64,000 nucleotides of DNA from Owenia fusiformis (Eukaryota; Annelida; Polychaeta; Sabellida; Oweniidae), in assembly GCA_903813345.2 (NCBI GenBank), contig CAIIXF020000012.1:30018184-30082183 (forward strand), read 5' to 3'. The position numbers were made by a program, and so were the translations under genes. Shown here in pieces: positions 12,223 through 25,800 of this stretch (position 1 is its first letter; each line of letters opens with the position of its first letter). The notes below the pieces were generated by a model. It had not been told where the DNA came from. It did not search any database and worked only from the letters and a program-made list of their open reading frames with translations.

Positions 12223-13059
12223 ACAACGGGGGTCACAGTCGCCTAGCCGTGACGTTACATAAAAAGTACAAGATGTTCAAATATACTTGAAATTTCTGTG
12301 GTAGCGTATGGTCTAAACTAGGAAGTGTGTTGGTTGTTAAGAATTTTAATCTACTCTTTACTGACAACTAACTGTCACACTGATCTCAATAATAACATAA
12401 AATATGATTTGAATGAGATATATATTATGTAATCAACTATAAGTATAAAATATGTACACTGAGTTTTTACAATGAAGCTAACGTCTTTCAGATGGTTTAT
12501 CAAACAAGATACTGTTAATACCTAACAAAACAGCTTTCAATCTTTCTACCAATCTGACCTGTAATAGATAATACACACAACTTCTACATGTAGATGCTCC
12601 ACAAACACTAATGCCACCTTTTGGCAAATGTTCAAAGTAATAAAAGTACACACATAGCTAGGTGAATGTCTATCCTCAACTAAAACCCTGCAAAATTAGT
12701 GTGCTACCTTAAGCTGGTAATATTCACTGCACAAAATGAGACACAATTCTGAATATATCTGATTGGAATATACAATAGCAACTAAGAAATGTTGTAGATT
12801 CTCAAAGTTTGCGAAATTAGGTCACTTGACTTAGCCGTCTATTTCTGTTCAAAACTAACTTCCTTGCCCTATTTAACTTGATTTATCTTATTCTATAGGC
12901 CATTTACTGTTAACATAATCATATCCTAAATTAGGACCTTAAGTCCTCCACTTATAGACGATTCAATCAGCAGGATATAAAATACTGTCAATCTAAATTC
13001 TCCATGTGCGCCTCTCCCAAACGCTTTTCTAAGATGTGCTTTAATTGGCTAATCTAATC
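12223..13059. other. no gene seen
   Basis: AT-rich sequence without recognisable coding, RNA or repeat structure. Confidence 0.45.
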
Positions 13060-13330
13060 TAAACATATAAAAGGCATAAGTTTTTTTGGCACCAAATTCA
13101 AAAGATATAAAAAGTTTAAAAGTCCTTGCAAACCTTATAGTCCATGGTATGAAATATCTAGGACGTCTAATAAAGGAGATGGTAGCACACTATAGCGCAG
13201 CGATATTTGACCTAACATTAACATACCTACATATGTTCCCTAATAATTTTTATTATAACCATTTAATATACTTCCGGCTTTTAGGGTGAATTATGCCTGC
13301 CATCAACAGAGGTCAAAAAATTACCAATAA
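13060..13330 (+). repeat. diverged repeat, inverted partner at 14.3-14.56 kb
   Basis: ATAGTCCATGGTATG, GCACACTATAGCGCAGC and ACTTCCGGCTTT occur here in order. They recur on the minus strand at 14560-14330. Both copies keep the same reading frame with the peptide pattern IVHGM..VA.YSAA.F. Their origin is unknown. Confidence 0.6.
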
Positions 13331-14329
13331 ATAAAATCCCAATTTTTCACAGTTTGGAGAACACAATGCAACAGCAAATAATACAAAAATATTTTAAATA
13401 TATGATCTAGGTTTCTAAGCTATACGTTTGAGGTTATTTTTCTTATCAATACCAAAACATTATGTAATCAGTGCATCGACGTTTTGTATTGCTTCTCAGG
13501 TATTAATAAGATTAATGCTAGAAATTAATCACTTTTATATTAGAATGACAAATGCTTAAATTATGTTAGATTTTCACAAAATGGGTCTCAATATGTTTTG
13601 AGATATTGACTTTTATTCAGCGGTGAACATTAAAAATAAAGGAGAGCCTATTGCTCTTCCTTGACTAATCGGGACTACAGCTGGAAATTATATTTTTCGT
13701 AGTTAGATATAGCTCAGTTGCTTATAAAAGAACACCAAGACTTGGTCGAAATCCTGAATAATTGAGAAAAATAGTTATCATTATCTTCCTAAAATCTGCT
13801 TATATCCAGCGGTAAGGTCAAAGAAGAAGCAACCATCAAAAAACTTGATGATAGCCAGCAGTAACGTCGGGGAAGAATTGTAAGGCGTTCGATTGCATAT
13901 ATCTCTAATTGATTATTAGACATGCCCTTGGAATATATGAACATTCCAATACCTCTGTAACATTTAATTTGATATAAATCTTACCTATTTATTATTGTAT
14001 TATGTTCTATAAACCATGAACAATAATTTGTTGTTAGACCCCTTGCGATTATTTGGAAAACATCTGGTAATAAAATGTTTTAAATGGTAAGAAAACTAAT
14101 ATATTCCCAATCATAAATTACCTAAATATTCCACACAATTTTGTTGAATCTGCTTGGCTCATATTTGAAAAATCAGACAAAATCTGAAAAACACACTTGC
14201 GTTATTACACTAATTAAACACCTACATCCACGGTAAAATTAAAATATATTTTTACATTACGATAATCTATTTTTTGTTCGTATGCTTAGAATAATGGTCA
14301 GAGTCTTATAAAATGTATAAAAGTTCGAA

Positions 14330-14560
14330 TCAAAATATTTACGTTTTTGGACCCCTTGTGATGAAAGACATTTTTCGACCCGAAAGCCGGAAGTTTTTTC
14401 AGCAAATGGTATTTTAAAAGAATCAAGACATATGCACCTCCATAAATATTGCTTCAAATGTTGCTGCGCTATAGCGTGCTACGGATCCTTCATATTCGGA
14501 AGTCATACCATGGACTATTACAATAACCGTCCAATAATTACATTTACAGATATATGAAAT
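14330..14560 (-). repeat. inverted partner of 13.06-13.33 kb
   Basis: On the minus strand ATAGTCCATGGTATGACTTC is followed by GTAGCACGCTATAGCGCAGC and AACTTCCGGCTTTCGGG. The open frame here carries VARYSAATFEA. The pair with 13.1 kb leaves ~1 kb of AT-rich spacer. Confidence 0.6.
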
Positions 14561-15130
14561 AATTAAACTGGGCATGAAATACGAAAAGTAACAACCCAGG
14601 GTTGTTACGAATACGCTACATAGCCCCACATGAGCACAGTAACCTGAATGGTTAAAGCCATTCTCTGATACTCATCACATTCTTCCTTCAACGACAAAGG
14701 CCATTCTTTCTCATTGATGGGTTTTTATCCCGTGCCAGGACTATCATGCCAAACTTTTGGGATTTTTGACCAGAGGTTCGCACAAACACCCGCTGGCTAC
14801 AGACATAGATTTGTATTTCATGGTGCAAAATATACATGTAACTCTCAGACATGGTCAGAAGGTATTGGAAAGGGTCCAGTGCACGTAAAAAACACCCCCC
14901 CCCCTCAGTGGGAAATCTAAGTAGCCTAAAATTCAGATCACAACCTCACAACATGAATTTAAAAGTGAATGACACTAGGTACTAGTAACAACATGAGTAC
15001 CAAACAATTAATTTTGAAATCTTTATTATTTGACATTTCCTGCAGGTTTATCCAGATAAAACAAATCAGACATAAGTAAAAATTAAAATACAAAAATTAA
15101 AATAACAACATAAGATATAAAACTTAAAAT
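14561..15130. other. no gene assigned
   Basis: An open frame at 14714-14920 (plus) shows no splice support or family likeness. A C tract lies at ~14894-14904. Confidence 0.4.
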
Positions 15131-15133
15131 AAC

Positions 15134-15225
15134 AAAAACAAAATAACTCTTATTCTAATAACACAATAAAAAAATTAATTAATATTTATTTTATTGTGTT
15201 ATTAGAATAAGAGTTATTTTGTTTT
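15134..15225. repeat. perfect ~37-bp hairpin
   Basis: The left arm, containing AACTCTTATTCTAATAACAC (15134-15171), is exactly repeated in reverse complement at 15188-15225. A 16-nt AT loop separates them. Stem composition is AT-rich and no U tract or gene end adjoins it. It is probably a small foldback element. Confidence 0.85.
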
Positions 15226-15659
15226 TAATTTGGCGCTAGCTGTGATGCTTGAGCAGAAAAGAAAACGGGGCTGGATAAAGGACACAAAACCAGCAGGGAC
15301 ATATTCCCCTAGCATGCATGTGGTGGGTGATTTTATTGCTCTGTAAAAATAAAAAGTTTGGTCACCTAAAGATTTGCTTCAGTAATCACACGAAACAGAA
15401 TTTGAAACTACATGTCACATTGACATCTTAAAATTATTACTTTCGATGCAAGAGAAACTTCAAAAGTTTGACATACGTACATTTCTAAAGCAAATTAAAA
15501 TATCTTTACACATTTAAAATAACTTTAGTAATCGATGAAGCATGGGCTTTCAATAGCGGAGTTTCTAAACTCATTAAAATTGAAAGGAGCTTTCCTGGTT
15601 GGCCCCTGTACCCCCCTAGGAAGTCCCTTTATGTTGAAATACCATGGGGCGACTGTCAG

Positions 15660-15910
15660 GCTACCGCGTTGGGCCAAAAAAGGCCTTCAGGCCCCAAAAA
15701 GTGGGCCTCTTTGGTCATTACTGGGCCTTTTAAGGCTTTATTTTTTAATTTCAGGCCATATTTTGAAGAAAATGGGCCTCAAATTTCAAAATTTGGGCCC
15801 ACTTTTGGGTTTTAGGGGCCCAAATTTTTTTTCCGCGCAAGCGCTGACGTTTTTTTCTCTGACCTGCAATTTGCCCCCCCCCCCTTGTTGGTTCCCAGAT
15901 CCGCCCCTGG
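15660..15910 (-). mobile_element. G-run TIR element, copy 2 (5' truncated)
   Basis: It ends CTTGTTGGTTCCCAGATCCG followed by CCCCTGG, the reverse complement of the start of the element at 1974. The interior carries the same GGGCCTTTTAAGGC-type words. Confidence 0.7.
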
Positions 15911-15922
15911 CGTTGACATCAC

Positions 15923-16219
15923 ACTGGCGGATCTGGGGGGGGGGGGGGCCCAGGGGCCCGGCCCCCCCCCCCCCCCCTTGGGTGGGCCCAGAAAAAAAAA
16001 ATTGTGCCCAAAAAAAATTTTGGTCATAAATTGGCCTTCTAAGGCCTTATTTTTTAATTTTAGGCCAAATTTTGAAGAAAATGGGCCTCTAAATTCCAAT
16101 TTGGGCCCACTTTTGGGTTTTTGGGGCCCAAAATTTTTTTTACGCGCAAGCGCGGAAGTTTTTTTCTCAGACTAGAAGTTTGGGCCCCCCCCCTTGTTGG
16201 TTCCCAGATCCGCCCCTGC
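15923..16219 (-). mobile_element. G-run TIR element, copy 3 (complete)
   Basis: It is bounded by ACTGGCGGATCTGGGG and CCAGATCCGCCCCTG inverted ends. It holds long G and C homopolymer runs at 15937-15949 and 15961-15977. It is adjacent to copy 2, suggesting nested or tandem insertion. Confidence 0.7.
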
Positions 16220-17433
16220 ATCACCCCTCTTTACCAGTAGTGCAGGCTTGTTGCTTTGCACTTGGGACCGGCTTGGGACCCTTTACATTAAAACATAGAT
16301 CTATATTAAAAACACACCTATTTAATTGCAGTTATTGACATAGGCATAGTATGATGATTTAAAACTACTTAGACTGTCACAGTCTAAGATGTCACCAGAT
16401 AGGGTGTTCCATTTAGCTATTGTCCTAGGGAAATAGCTAAATTTGTATGCATCCGTTCTAGTTGATGGTTGTATGAACTTAATGGGGTAAGGGAGAAGAG
16501 CCCGCCAAAAGAAGGAGTTTTGGCGCGAAGTAATCTGATTGGTTGCAAGCCACTGAAGCCGCTACGGCTATCATAATCCCGGGGTAAAAATAGCCAGAAC
16601 TAGATTTGAAATTATCCCTGATACAATAACATTATTGGTAAAGATTACATGATTGCATTGCTTATGAAACCACAGTGTTAGTGGTCACTCGTGACTTGAG
16701 GCTAGAAATCCGCCTACTAGCTACAGCACCCAAAACGAGGAACTATATACGTTCGTGATTTTTATGTATATCATCTAACTATTTATCCACGTATAATATA
16801 GTTCGTTATTAGTTCGCACTTTTTAGGTAAAAACATCTATATAGTGTTTGCCTATCAGACGATTAACGTTTTGTGACCCTAGTAATCAAATAAAATACTT
16901 TCTAAAGGTTGAAACATAACAGTTTTGAAAGGATGTTCGATGTGATTAGGCGGAGTAATATACGTAGCCATCCTCCATCGTCCTGCGCCATTTCCAACGG
17001 AGGTTTCCTAATCGACATATGACATGTCTACATTTGGTAATTAACAGGACAATATGGGTCATTTGCATTTTGAAACAAAGCACCGATAAAGTTCACAGGT
17101 TAATGCATATGTTGACTGATTTGTAAGTATTGTATCTTGTCGAAACATTCACAGGATAGTGAGTTATTATACGGCGCTTATCTCTCTGTTGAGGGAAATT
17201 TTTAACTTGTCGCTACAGGGTGATCCAAAAAATGTCATCAATAGTATTTTACTTTTGCTGTATTCTGTGTGTTAATTTGACGCATATCTTCTTAAAATTA
17301 GGCTTATTATTCTTAATAAAAACATCCTAAATAATTTTCCTCACCGGAGCAAAATATTGACAATTTCAAACCCACTTGTTGATTTCAAGGGTGTTTGCGT
17401 AGTGTAGCGACGTAGCATCTGGTAAGCCTGGTT
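16220..17433. other. no gene seen
   Basis: No supported exon. TACAGGGTGATCCAAAAAAT at ~17215 looks like one end of a Tc1/mariner-type element, with no matching second end found. Confidence 0.4.
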
Positions 17434-17925
17434 ACACCAAAGTCACATTTGTCGCACGGCAGCCGCAAGTCGACCGCAGATCAATTAAATCGGTGAATTT
17501 CTGTGGCGAGCGTAGAAAAACTACGCTCGCCTTTCGGCCTCCGTACGGCGTATGCAGATTTTTACAGGCCGCAGGGAAGGCGTAGAAATTATAACTCGGA
17601 GTTATAATTTTTGTTCATTTCTGAGGTCACCGTAGAAATCAACTGACTCAACAAGATTGAATCATTATTTGTCAATGTTTCACAATCACTTTTCATTTGA
17701 TATTACATCCTAGCACTATGAATAACATTTATAAATTGTCCCGATGTAAATAAAATGAAAAAAGTATTATTTATCAACAGAAATTTAAAATTCACCGTGC
17801 GGCTGCCGTGGGAAATGTGACTGCAAAAGTATGAGAGCGCAGAAATTCTGCGGCGAGCGTAGAAATGTTACTGGCCGCAGAAATGATAGACTGCAATGTC
17901 GCCGTAGGAAATGTGACTGGGGTGT
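17434..17925 (+). mobile_element. 492-bp non-autonomous DNA element, copy A
   Basis: The left end is ACACCAAAGTCACATTTGTC and the right end is GGAAATGTGACTGGGGTGT, so the termini are inverted ACACC(CC)AGTCACATTT. An opposite-strand copy of the same length lies at 54849-55340. The interior has several GGCGAGCGTAGAAA-type short inverted motifs and no transposase. Confidence 0.85.
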
Positions 17926-18024
17926 TACACACAGGTGTACCAGATGGTTGTAAATACACTCCAAATACAACCAAACTTCAACATTTTCTGGGGGGAAAAC
18001 TACTCAGAACCCCTAGTCTATATC

Positions 18025-18059
18025 CAATAGACTGAATTTCCTGAGAATTCAGTCTATTG
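18025..18059. repeat. 14-bp-stem hairpin
   Basis: CAATAGACTGAATT at 18025-18038 faces AATTCAGTCTATTG at 18046-18059, with a 7-nt loop. It lies ~660 bp upstream of the zinc-finger start codon. No role is evident. Confidence 0.7.
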
Positions 18060-18720
18060 ATCATTATGTCTCTCCTGTGGGAAAAAACAGGAAATTTCCT
18101 GCACACAATTATCAATTTTAGGAAACTTCACTTCCAAAAAATAAGGATTATAACAATTCAATTAAGGTACAATTAAATGCTATATAAAATAACACAGCAT
18201 ATTGTCAAATGGAAATAAAGCTAGGAGAAGTAACAAATATGCAAAATAATTTACCCAATCGGCCATTTTGAATGGCACTTCCTATGTAAACAAATAATTT
18301 AATCCCACATTTATAATATGTGGGCTATAGACTGAATATTTTCATTCCAAATTTCAAAAAATTTCAGACTAGAGGATATAGACAGAACCCCCCTGAACTC
18401 TCGTTTTTCACTTTGGTCAACTCGTATTCCCGTGGAAGCATACTATTCTTAAAAAGAGCACTACACCCATGGTCTACGACAAGAACTATTATTAAAAATA
18501 TTTGTGCCCCATTTTTTGGGGTACACTGTACATGTGTATATTCTGTACAGTCAAGTCATGTACCACATGTAGAGTTTGGCTGTCCTTAATATTCATATTT
18601 CAATGTATTTTCAGGTTGCATTTTCAGTGGTTCTTGTTGTTGATGTTGTCACAGAGTAAAACAGAATTTGCCACATTTAACAGTTATTGGTTGCTATAGC
18701 GAGTTATATATAAACACACA

Positions 18721-19858
18721 ATGGAGGAGTTTACCCAAGATGCACTTGGATCTGACATGTTCTACAGCACAATTGAACCTTCCGATATAATGCCTATAAT
18801 GGTTACCAAAGAGAGTACCAATATTATTTACTTGGGAAATACCCCCGCCAAAAATTCCTTTTCGACCAACTCGCATTTTAGCGTTATTGAACCTAATTCT
18901 TCTAATATTGAGGGATCTTTTCCTTGTATCTCTTGCACGAAAGTTTTTACCAGAAAAAAATATTTAAACGATCATATGAGACGATTTCATAAGATATATG
19001 CAAAGGATTATAATAGTGGATCAGTACCATCATCACAGGCAGTTAGTCAATCGCAGCCCCTTTTAATTGAAGTTGATAAGACTAGTCAGTATACGAAATG
19101 CAGATGTCCAGCATGTGGTGCGCCTTTCGAGAATAATGCATTCCTTTCTGCACACATGGAACAAGCACACAATTCAACGGTACGAGATGTTATTGCTGTT
19201 CCTGCAGAGAAGCATTTATGTCATTTTTGTCCAAGACATTTTTCTGCTCCGAGGTATTTAGCGAAGCATATAAAGATAGAACATACTAATTCAGTGTTAT
19301 CCGTTAAGAAGATACACCAATGTCATATATGCAAAAAAGTGTTCAATCAAAGGTCGAATAAAGCATCTCATATCCGTTTGGTTCATAAGATATCCACATG
19401 GCAGGACTTGCCCAGAAACCATCTCTGTCCGATCTGCAAAAAAGGATTCGCCAAATTCCAATTCATGAAAATTCACTTGGCTGTCAAGCATGAACTCCAG
19501 TTAAAGGATATCACGTTACATCAGAAAAAAACGTTACTGGTTAAAAAAGGGAAACATGTTTGCCATTTATGTCCAGATAAAAGTTACGTAAAGCCATATG
19601 ATTTAAAATTACATAAGAAGAAAGTACACGGAATAGAAATAGTAAACACAATTGTGAAAAAAAGTTTTCCTTGTAAGCTATGTGATGTAGAACCATTAAC
19701 CAGCAAGCGATCGCTGCGTGAGCATATGAAATCTGCTCACCGTGCAATGCTAGTTACAGTGGAAAGCAATAAAAAGCAAAAGTCGAATTTACGGAAACAC
19801 AAGTGCACTGAATGCCCTGTTGCAGTTCCAACCAAAGGTTTATTGAGGAACCATCTAA
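18721..19858 (+). CDS. zinc-finger gene exon 1
   Basis: The ATG at 18721 opens MEEFTQDALGSDMFY. The exon encodes seven complete fingers (e.g. CISCTKVF..H, CPACGAPF, CHFCPRHF, CHICKKVF, CPICKKGF, CHLCPDKSY, CKLCDVEP). It also holds the first part of an eighth (CTECPVAV..RNHL). The donor is CTAA then GTAGGT, phase 1. Reading through reaches an in-frame stop at 19894-19896, which would cut finger 8. A spliced 5' UTR is possible, since TTTAACAG lies just upstream. Confidence 0.88.
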
Positions 19859-22800
19859 GTAGGTTGAACTTTTTCTCAGTAATCAACTGTCCTTGATTTA
19901 TTTCATACATTGCTGTTGATTTCATTAGAAATAATGACATATTAGGCAAAATGTTGAAAACAATAGGCAAAGTTATTAATTTACTGTACTACTTAATTTG
20001 GCTCTATTTATTTTGACGTATTTGCTGTTTTGAACATTTGGCGGCTACTTAATTTGGCAGATTTATTATGTTACAATGCACATACACAAATAGTACCAAT
20101 TTACATAGTTCTATAGTTACCAGGAAATTTGATGGATATATAATTTAGTCGATTTTATCATTTTGGCAGATCTGCTAAATTAAAACGAGAAGAAGTAAAG
20201 CACTAAATAGAGATCATCTTTTTAACATGGAAACAAAAAAATTTTTTTTTTCAATTCACAACCTTACAAATACCTTCAAGAAGCAAGGATAAGTATACGT
20301 ATATATTCAAGAATTTTTCAAATCCTTCTTGATCCCTAATTATCAACTCTTTGAACTGAACTAAACCGCTACATAACAAAGGGTTTTGTTATGTAGCACT
20401 TAGTTTAAAAAAGAGTTGATATTAGGATTCATAAGGATCTGAATTCTGAAACATAAATATAAATAAAGGTTGTGAATAACCCAGATGCGAGTAGAAATAA
20501 TCTTGATTTACGTCATTAAAAATTCAAAATTCAGTCAAAGTAATATCATATTTGAAATCTACTTGTAAAATTACATCTTGAAATGTTGTTTTAAAAAGTG
20601 TTTATCAACTTTGAAAAATCAATTTTCTTTGAAAATGTGACTTCTAACTCGGGGAGATTCCCCATAGACCCCATGCTATAAAATAACAAAAAATGAAATA
20701 TCTTTTCTTTTAGTCGACAGATAATATTTTGCTATACTGGATATATTTTCATTAGTATAAGTATCAGACACATAAGGGTTATATGAAAATTGAGCCACTT
20801 AAATTGATAATATTCAATTTTAAGGGAACTTTCTTCTATATCTGCCATGTTAATTGACCCGAATCAACCACCTGGTGGTGAAACTGGTAACTACCTACTC
20901 GCATTTGGGTAATTGAAGAATATTGTTTTTTTTGTAATAAATATAACAACCTGAAGAACATGTTTAGAACATGGAAATAATTGGAAAATACCTAGGTGAT
21001 GTAATATTAGTAAAAATAATTGGAGAAAATCATAATTGGATTTGAATTTGTGGTGGAACTTGACTTTTAATGAATTAAAATTCTGAGAGAATTTTTTGAT
21101 CTATATCCCTAAATCTCCCACTTAACAAATTTTTAATCTAGAATTACGAATCATTTTAAATTTCAAACCACCAATAAATTTTATTTTTAAAACAACTTGG
21201 GTCTCAACTATTTATATTGTCATAACAATATGTAATTTTTAAATTTAGAATCATCACACAATGTGGAGCTACCAAATGGGACCAATTTAAAGGTGAAGTG
21301 TCTAATTGAAGGCTGTGACTTTGTTGCCATGTGGATCTCAACTGTCGTAGAACACATGAATGAGAGTCATCCAGAGATTCCACCATTAGGTAGGTAGCAA
21401 ATTTAGTCTTATGCAGTGGTCACATTTGCTCCGATTTTCAGCACCGGCGCCCGATCGATGAGTATTTTATTCAAAATTGAATACAATGTGACCACTGCAT
21501 TACAGTAAAACCTGAGTTAGCGAACAGAGTTGAGCAGAAATATTACTTAATCACAACATTTCAAAAACTTTTCAGTTATTGTATTCTAACATATGATTGC
21601 TTGCAAACTAAAGGAGCCGGGATTTATTTGAAAGATCTATCAATAATGGGTGCTTAGACATCTGAGGTGTTAAACTTGAATGAGTGTTCCTTTTGACAGG
21701 TTTTGTAAATATGTATGTCCAGTAAAACTTGTAAAGTGGAACACCTATGTTAGTGATGCACTTTTAAGTCCCAAGACCACCTGACTTGTTATATGGAACA
21801 CCTTCCACATGGAACACTTTTAGAGGTACTAAAGGTGTTCCACTAAGACAGGTTTTACTGTTGTAAAAATAAAATAAAATATGTAAATCATGGAAAACAT
21901 TATAATTGAAACAGTTTTCAGAGTCCCGTCACTGATCTAATGAACAAATGTTCATTGAACAAGTCAAAGTAAAACACTTTTTAGAGGTACCTAAAATGTT
22001 CCACCAACATAGGTGTTACTGTAGCATGAAGTAAAGTAAAACATGTTAAAGTTGAACATTATCTAAGTGAATGATCGATCTAATATTAGATGAAAAAAGT
22101 GAACACCTTCAAACTGGAACACTTTTTAGAGGTACCGAAAATGTTCCACTTCCACAGGTTTTACTGTAGGCCTATTTATTTTATAGAAACCGAAAAGAAA
22201 AGCTTTGAAAACATGGAGGCATTTTGGGCGTGGAAACAAGAAATTGAGGAGAAAACCTATTCATACTATCCAAAATCTTGGGGAAAATTAGTGTCGTCAA
22301 AACGCCGTAAGTTATATTTTGTGATGTTATCATGACTTTTTGAGCATATTTATTATTAATTTGTATGAAGACTTTTACAGGTATTTTCACCTTTTCCATA
22401 ACATTTTTTCAAAGAGCTTTGCTATACTAAGTATTTAATGCAGTCATATCACAACATATATCAGTCATATTGCAACAAATACCAGTCATATTGCAACAAA
22501 TATCAGTCATATTGCAACAAATATCAGTCCACAGTAAAAGGGGTCTTATCACAGATTTTTTCAATATTTTGATTTTTTGTTTATCTTAAAAAGCACAGTG
22601 AGACCTTTCAAATGAGCCATTGCTTGTGATTGATTCCTTGGAGATACAGACCAAAACAATGAATTTGAAATTAGCACAATTTCTTCTTTATCTTGGGTAC
22701 ATTTTTAGTTCTGTAGCACCCGATGTTGATACTCAAATATAAGTCAAATTTGCAACATATATTGCAACAATGATTAATCAAATTGCAACAAATATCTGTC

Positions 22801-25800
22801 TAATACAAAAAAATTCAATCAAATTGCAATAAAAATTTGTCAAATTATGACATATCAGTCAAATTACAACAAATATCAATCAAATTGCATTCAATCAAAT
22901 ACACAACATACATCAGTCAAAGTGCAACATACATCAGTCAAAGTGCAACATATAAATCCAGCGCACCATATTTACTTCAAATGCAACAGAGATTGTGTCA
23001 AATATCAGTCAAATTACAACAAATCACAACAAAAATTGGTGAAATTGCAATAAATATCAGTCAAATTACAACAAATATCAATCCAATCGCAACAAATATC
23101 AATAAAATTGCAGCAAATATCCAATATCCATCAAATTGCAACAAATATTAATAAAATTGCAACAAATATCAGTCAAATTGCAACATACATGTATATTAAT
23201 CATTCCAGCGCACCAAATTTACTTCAAATGCAACAGAGATGGGGACCAAAAACGACCGAATTCTTACAACAGGCAATCATTGATCCGTAAACTCCTCCCA
23301 AAAGCAGCAAAAGTTGTAAATCCAAATATAGAAAAAACCAAAACGAGCATCAAACTGAACCGTAGGTGCTTTGCCAACATGGCGCTGAGGATAAATGTTG
23401 GAGAGACAGTTGATGTGGTTTTTATGAAGACGCACTCTCACGATTTAAGACTGGAGGATGTGAGCCTGATGCCACGTAAATACAGACCTGCTATTAAGAA
23501 CCTCAATCCAGCAATTAAAGGTATTTGTATTCAGGTTTTTCATTTACTTTTATATTCTTAATTAACAATATTTTATTCACCTGTTCTATATTATCTTACA
23601 GTTTAATGATGAAAAAGATGGTTATTAAGTCACTTGTCGTTTTTTGAGAAATCGGCTATTGCAACTATTCCAATTTTCAAATGATGATTTCCAATGTTGT
23701 TTTTGTTTGGTTCGCCCAGAATTCTAATGATACCCCAAATGAAGATGTTCAAACAAGTTGATTGTTCTCTCTCCTCTAAATCAATTTTACCTTGATTATC
23801 CCATCGAACGAAGTTTGGAGGGATAAAGGGAACGCCTCCATCCGTACATACGTATGTTCGTACATCCCTACGTCCGTCCATCCGTCCGGGCAATAATTCA
23901 AATACCGATGGCCAGATTTTGTTCATATTTTGTACACATATACCCAATGGGGGTAGAAGTTCTGCTCAAAAACCGATTTTCAAATTGGCCACTCATTTAA
24001 AAATGGTGGCCATTTCAGTGCCGATTTTACAGTAATTTAGGTACTGCATATAAAACTGTAATAGCAATAAATTTAAATGTAAAAAAAGTTATATAGGACA
24101 TTGATTAAGCTAGAAATGTAAATACAGAAGAAATACATGGCAGCCATCTTGAAAAATGGCTGCCTTTGCACGTCATTTTACGATTTTTGCTGTAACTTGA
24201 AAAGTAGTGGAGCGATTTTGTTCATATGTGAATAGTATAGTATGTGAATACTTTAAGCATGGCACAATGTCTAATGACATTTCTGGTAGTAGGCGGCCAT
24301 TTTTCAAAATGACCACCATTTTTATGTGTATTATGTTACATTTTTTCATATAACTCAAAAAGTTGTAGAGCGATTTTGTTCATATTTTATATGTGAATAC
24401 TATAAGCATGGCACACTGTCTTATGGCACTTTGGAAAAAAATGGCCACCATTTTTTACGTTTGTTCATATTTGATATCTGAATACTTATGAGCCTTGTAC
24501 ACTGTCTCATGACACTTCGCGTAGTAGGTGACCATTTTAAAAAATGGCTGTCAATTTTACATTTTTTACTATAACTCGAAAAGTATTGGGAGCGATTTTG
24601 TTCATATTTGATATGTGAATACTCGTAAGGATTGCATACTGTCTAATGACATTTTGGGTAGTAGGCGGCCATGCTATTTGCAACATGCTATTTACATCTT
24701 GTGAGTTTCAATGACGCCGTTTGATTTTATAAAAAATGCCAAACTTTGTGACAAAGAATTGCATCCTGCTTGCAGCGAGAAGACGGACTCGTTCGGGGCA
24801 ATAACACACATGTATAAAGATTCCTAAATTATGGTCATGCTATTGCCCCAAACCGGTCCGTCTTCTCGCTGCAAGCAGGATGAAATTCTTTGTCACAAAG
24901 TTTGGCATTTTTTATAAAATCAAACGCGCGTCATTGAAACTCACAAGATGTAAATAGCATGTTATTTACATCATACCTTGATGGGGAAAAATATATCTTA
25001 TATGTTAGAAGTACTAAATAAAAGTTATCGTGAAAATGAGACAGTCGTTCTCGAGAGAAAAGAGCATAAATGCGCATTTAGAGAGTTTTGGTCCGTTTAA
25101 AAATCTGTAAAAAATTTGGGTACTTAAAAGCATCAGGAGGCATCAAATATTTCAAATTAGACACGAGGAAGTCATTATTGAGCAAGTTATGGCTGTTTTA
25201 AATTCAAATAAAACTGTTAACCCGTACCGGTCCAGCTTTTGACCCGTATCGGTCAATTTTCGTTAGCTGCATATACCAAGGGTGGTCAGTGTCAATGGAA
25301 TTCTATGTGTTGCATAAAAATTGTTAATAAATGTTGAAATAGTGAGAAATTGATATCAAACCTATCTCAGTTTTTTATGTCACACCATAAGTGGTGACAT
25401 ATTGTTTATTGTTATAGTCTCAAACTTTTTTTTTGTTCATGGTGTTCTGCAGTTGGCATTCGGTGGTTGATGTTTGTAGCAAATGGCAGATGTTGACATT
25501 TTGCATGTTAATGCCTTTTTTTCAATTTTATGATTGAATCTCATAAAAGGTCCTTGATAAAAATAATGTTGGAACCCTTTTTGATGTTTATAATTTGATG
25601 TAGGCCTACCTGGCCCAGACCAGCCACTGAAATTTGTGAGTGAGCCCGCACCTGATCCTATTGACACTCCCTCTGATGCCTCAACTAATCAACCTGATGT
25701 CACTACTAATCACAGTGATTCTGATGCCAGGACTGGTTCAAATCAAAAAGCCACAGCAGACTTGACTTCTGATGTCAAAACTAGTCAAAGTGACCCTGAT

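Larger units (their letters stand above)
19859..21248 (+). other. intron 1 of the zinc-finger gene, holding two elements
   Basis: GTAGGT..TTTAG bounds. It contains a foldback element (20255-20477) directly joined to a 430-bp TIR element (20480-20909). Confidence 0.8.

Noticed and set aside
15535-16175. 164- and 96-codon proline/glycine-rich frames
   Set aside because: They arise from long C and G runs inside TIR elements.
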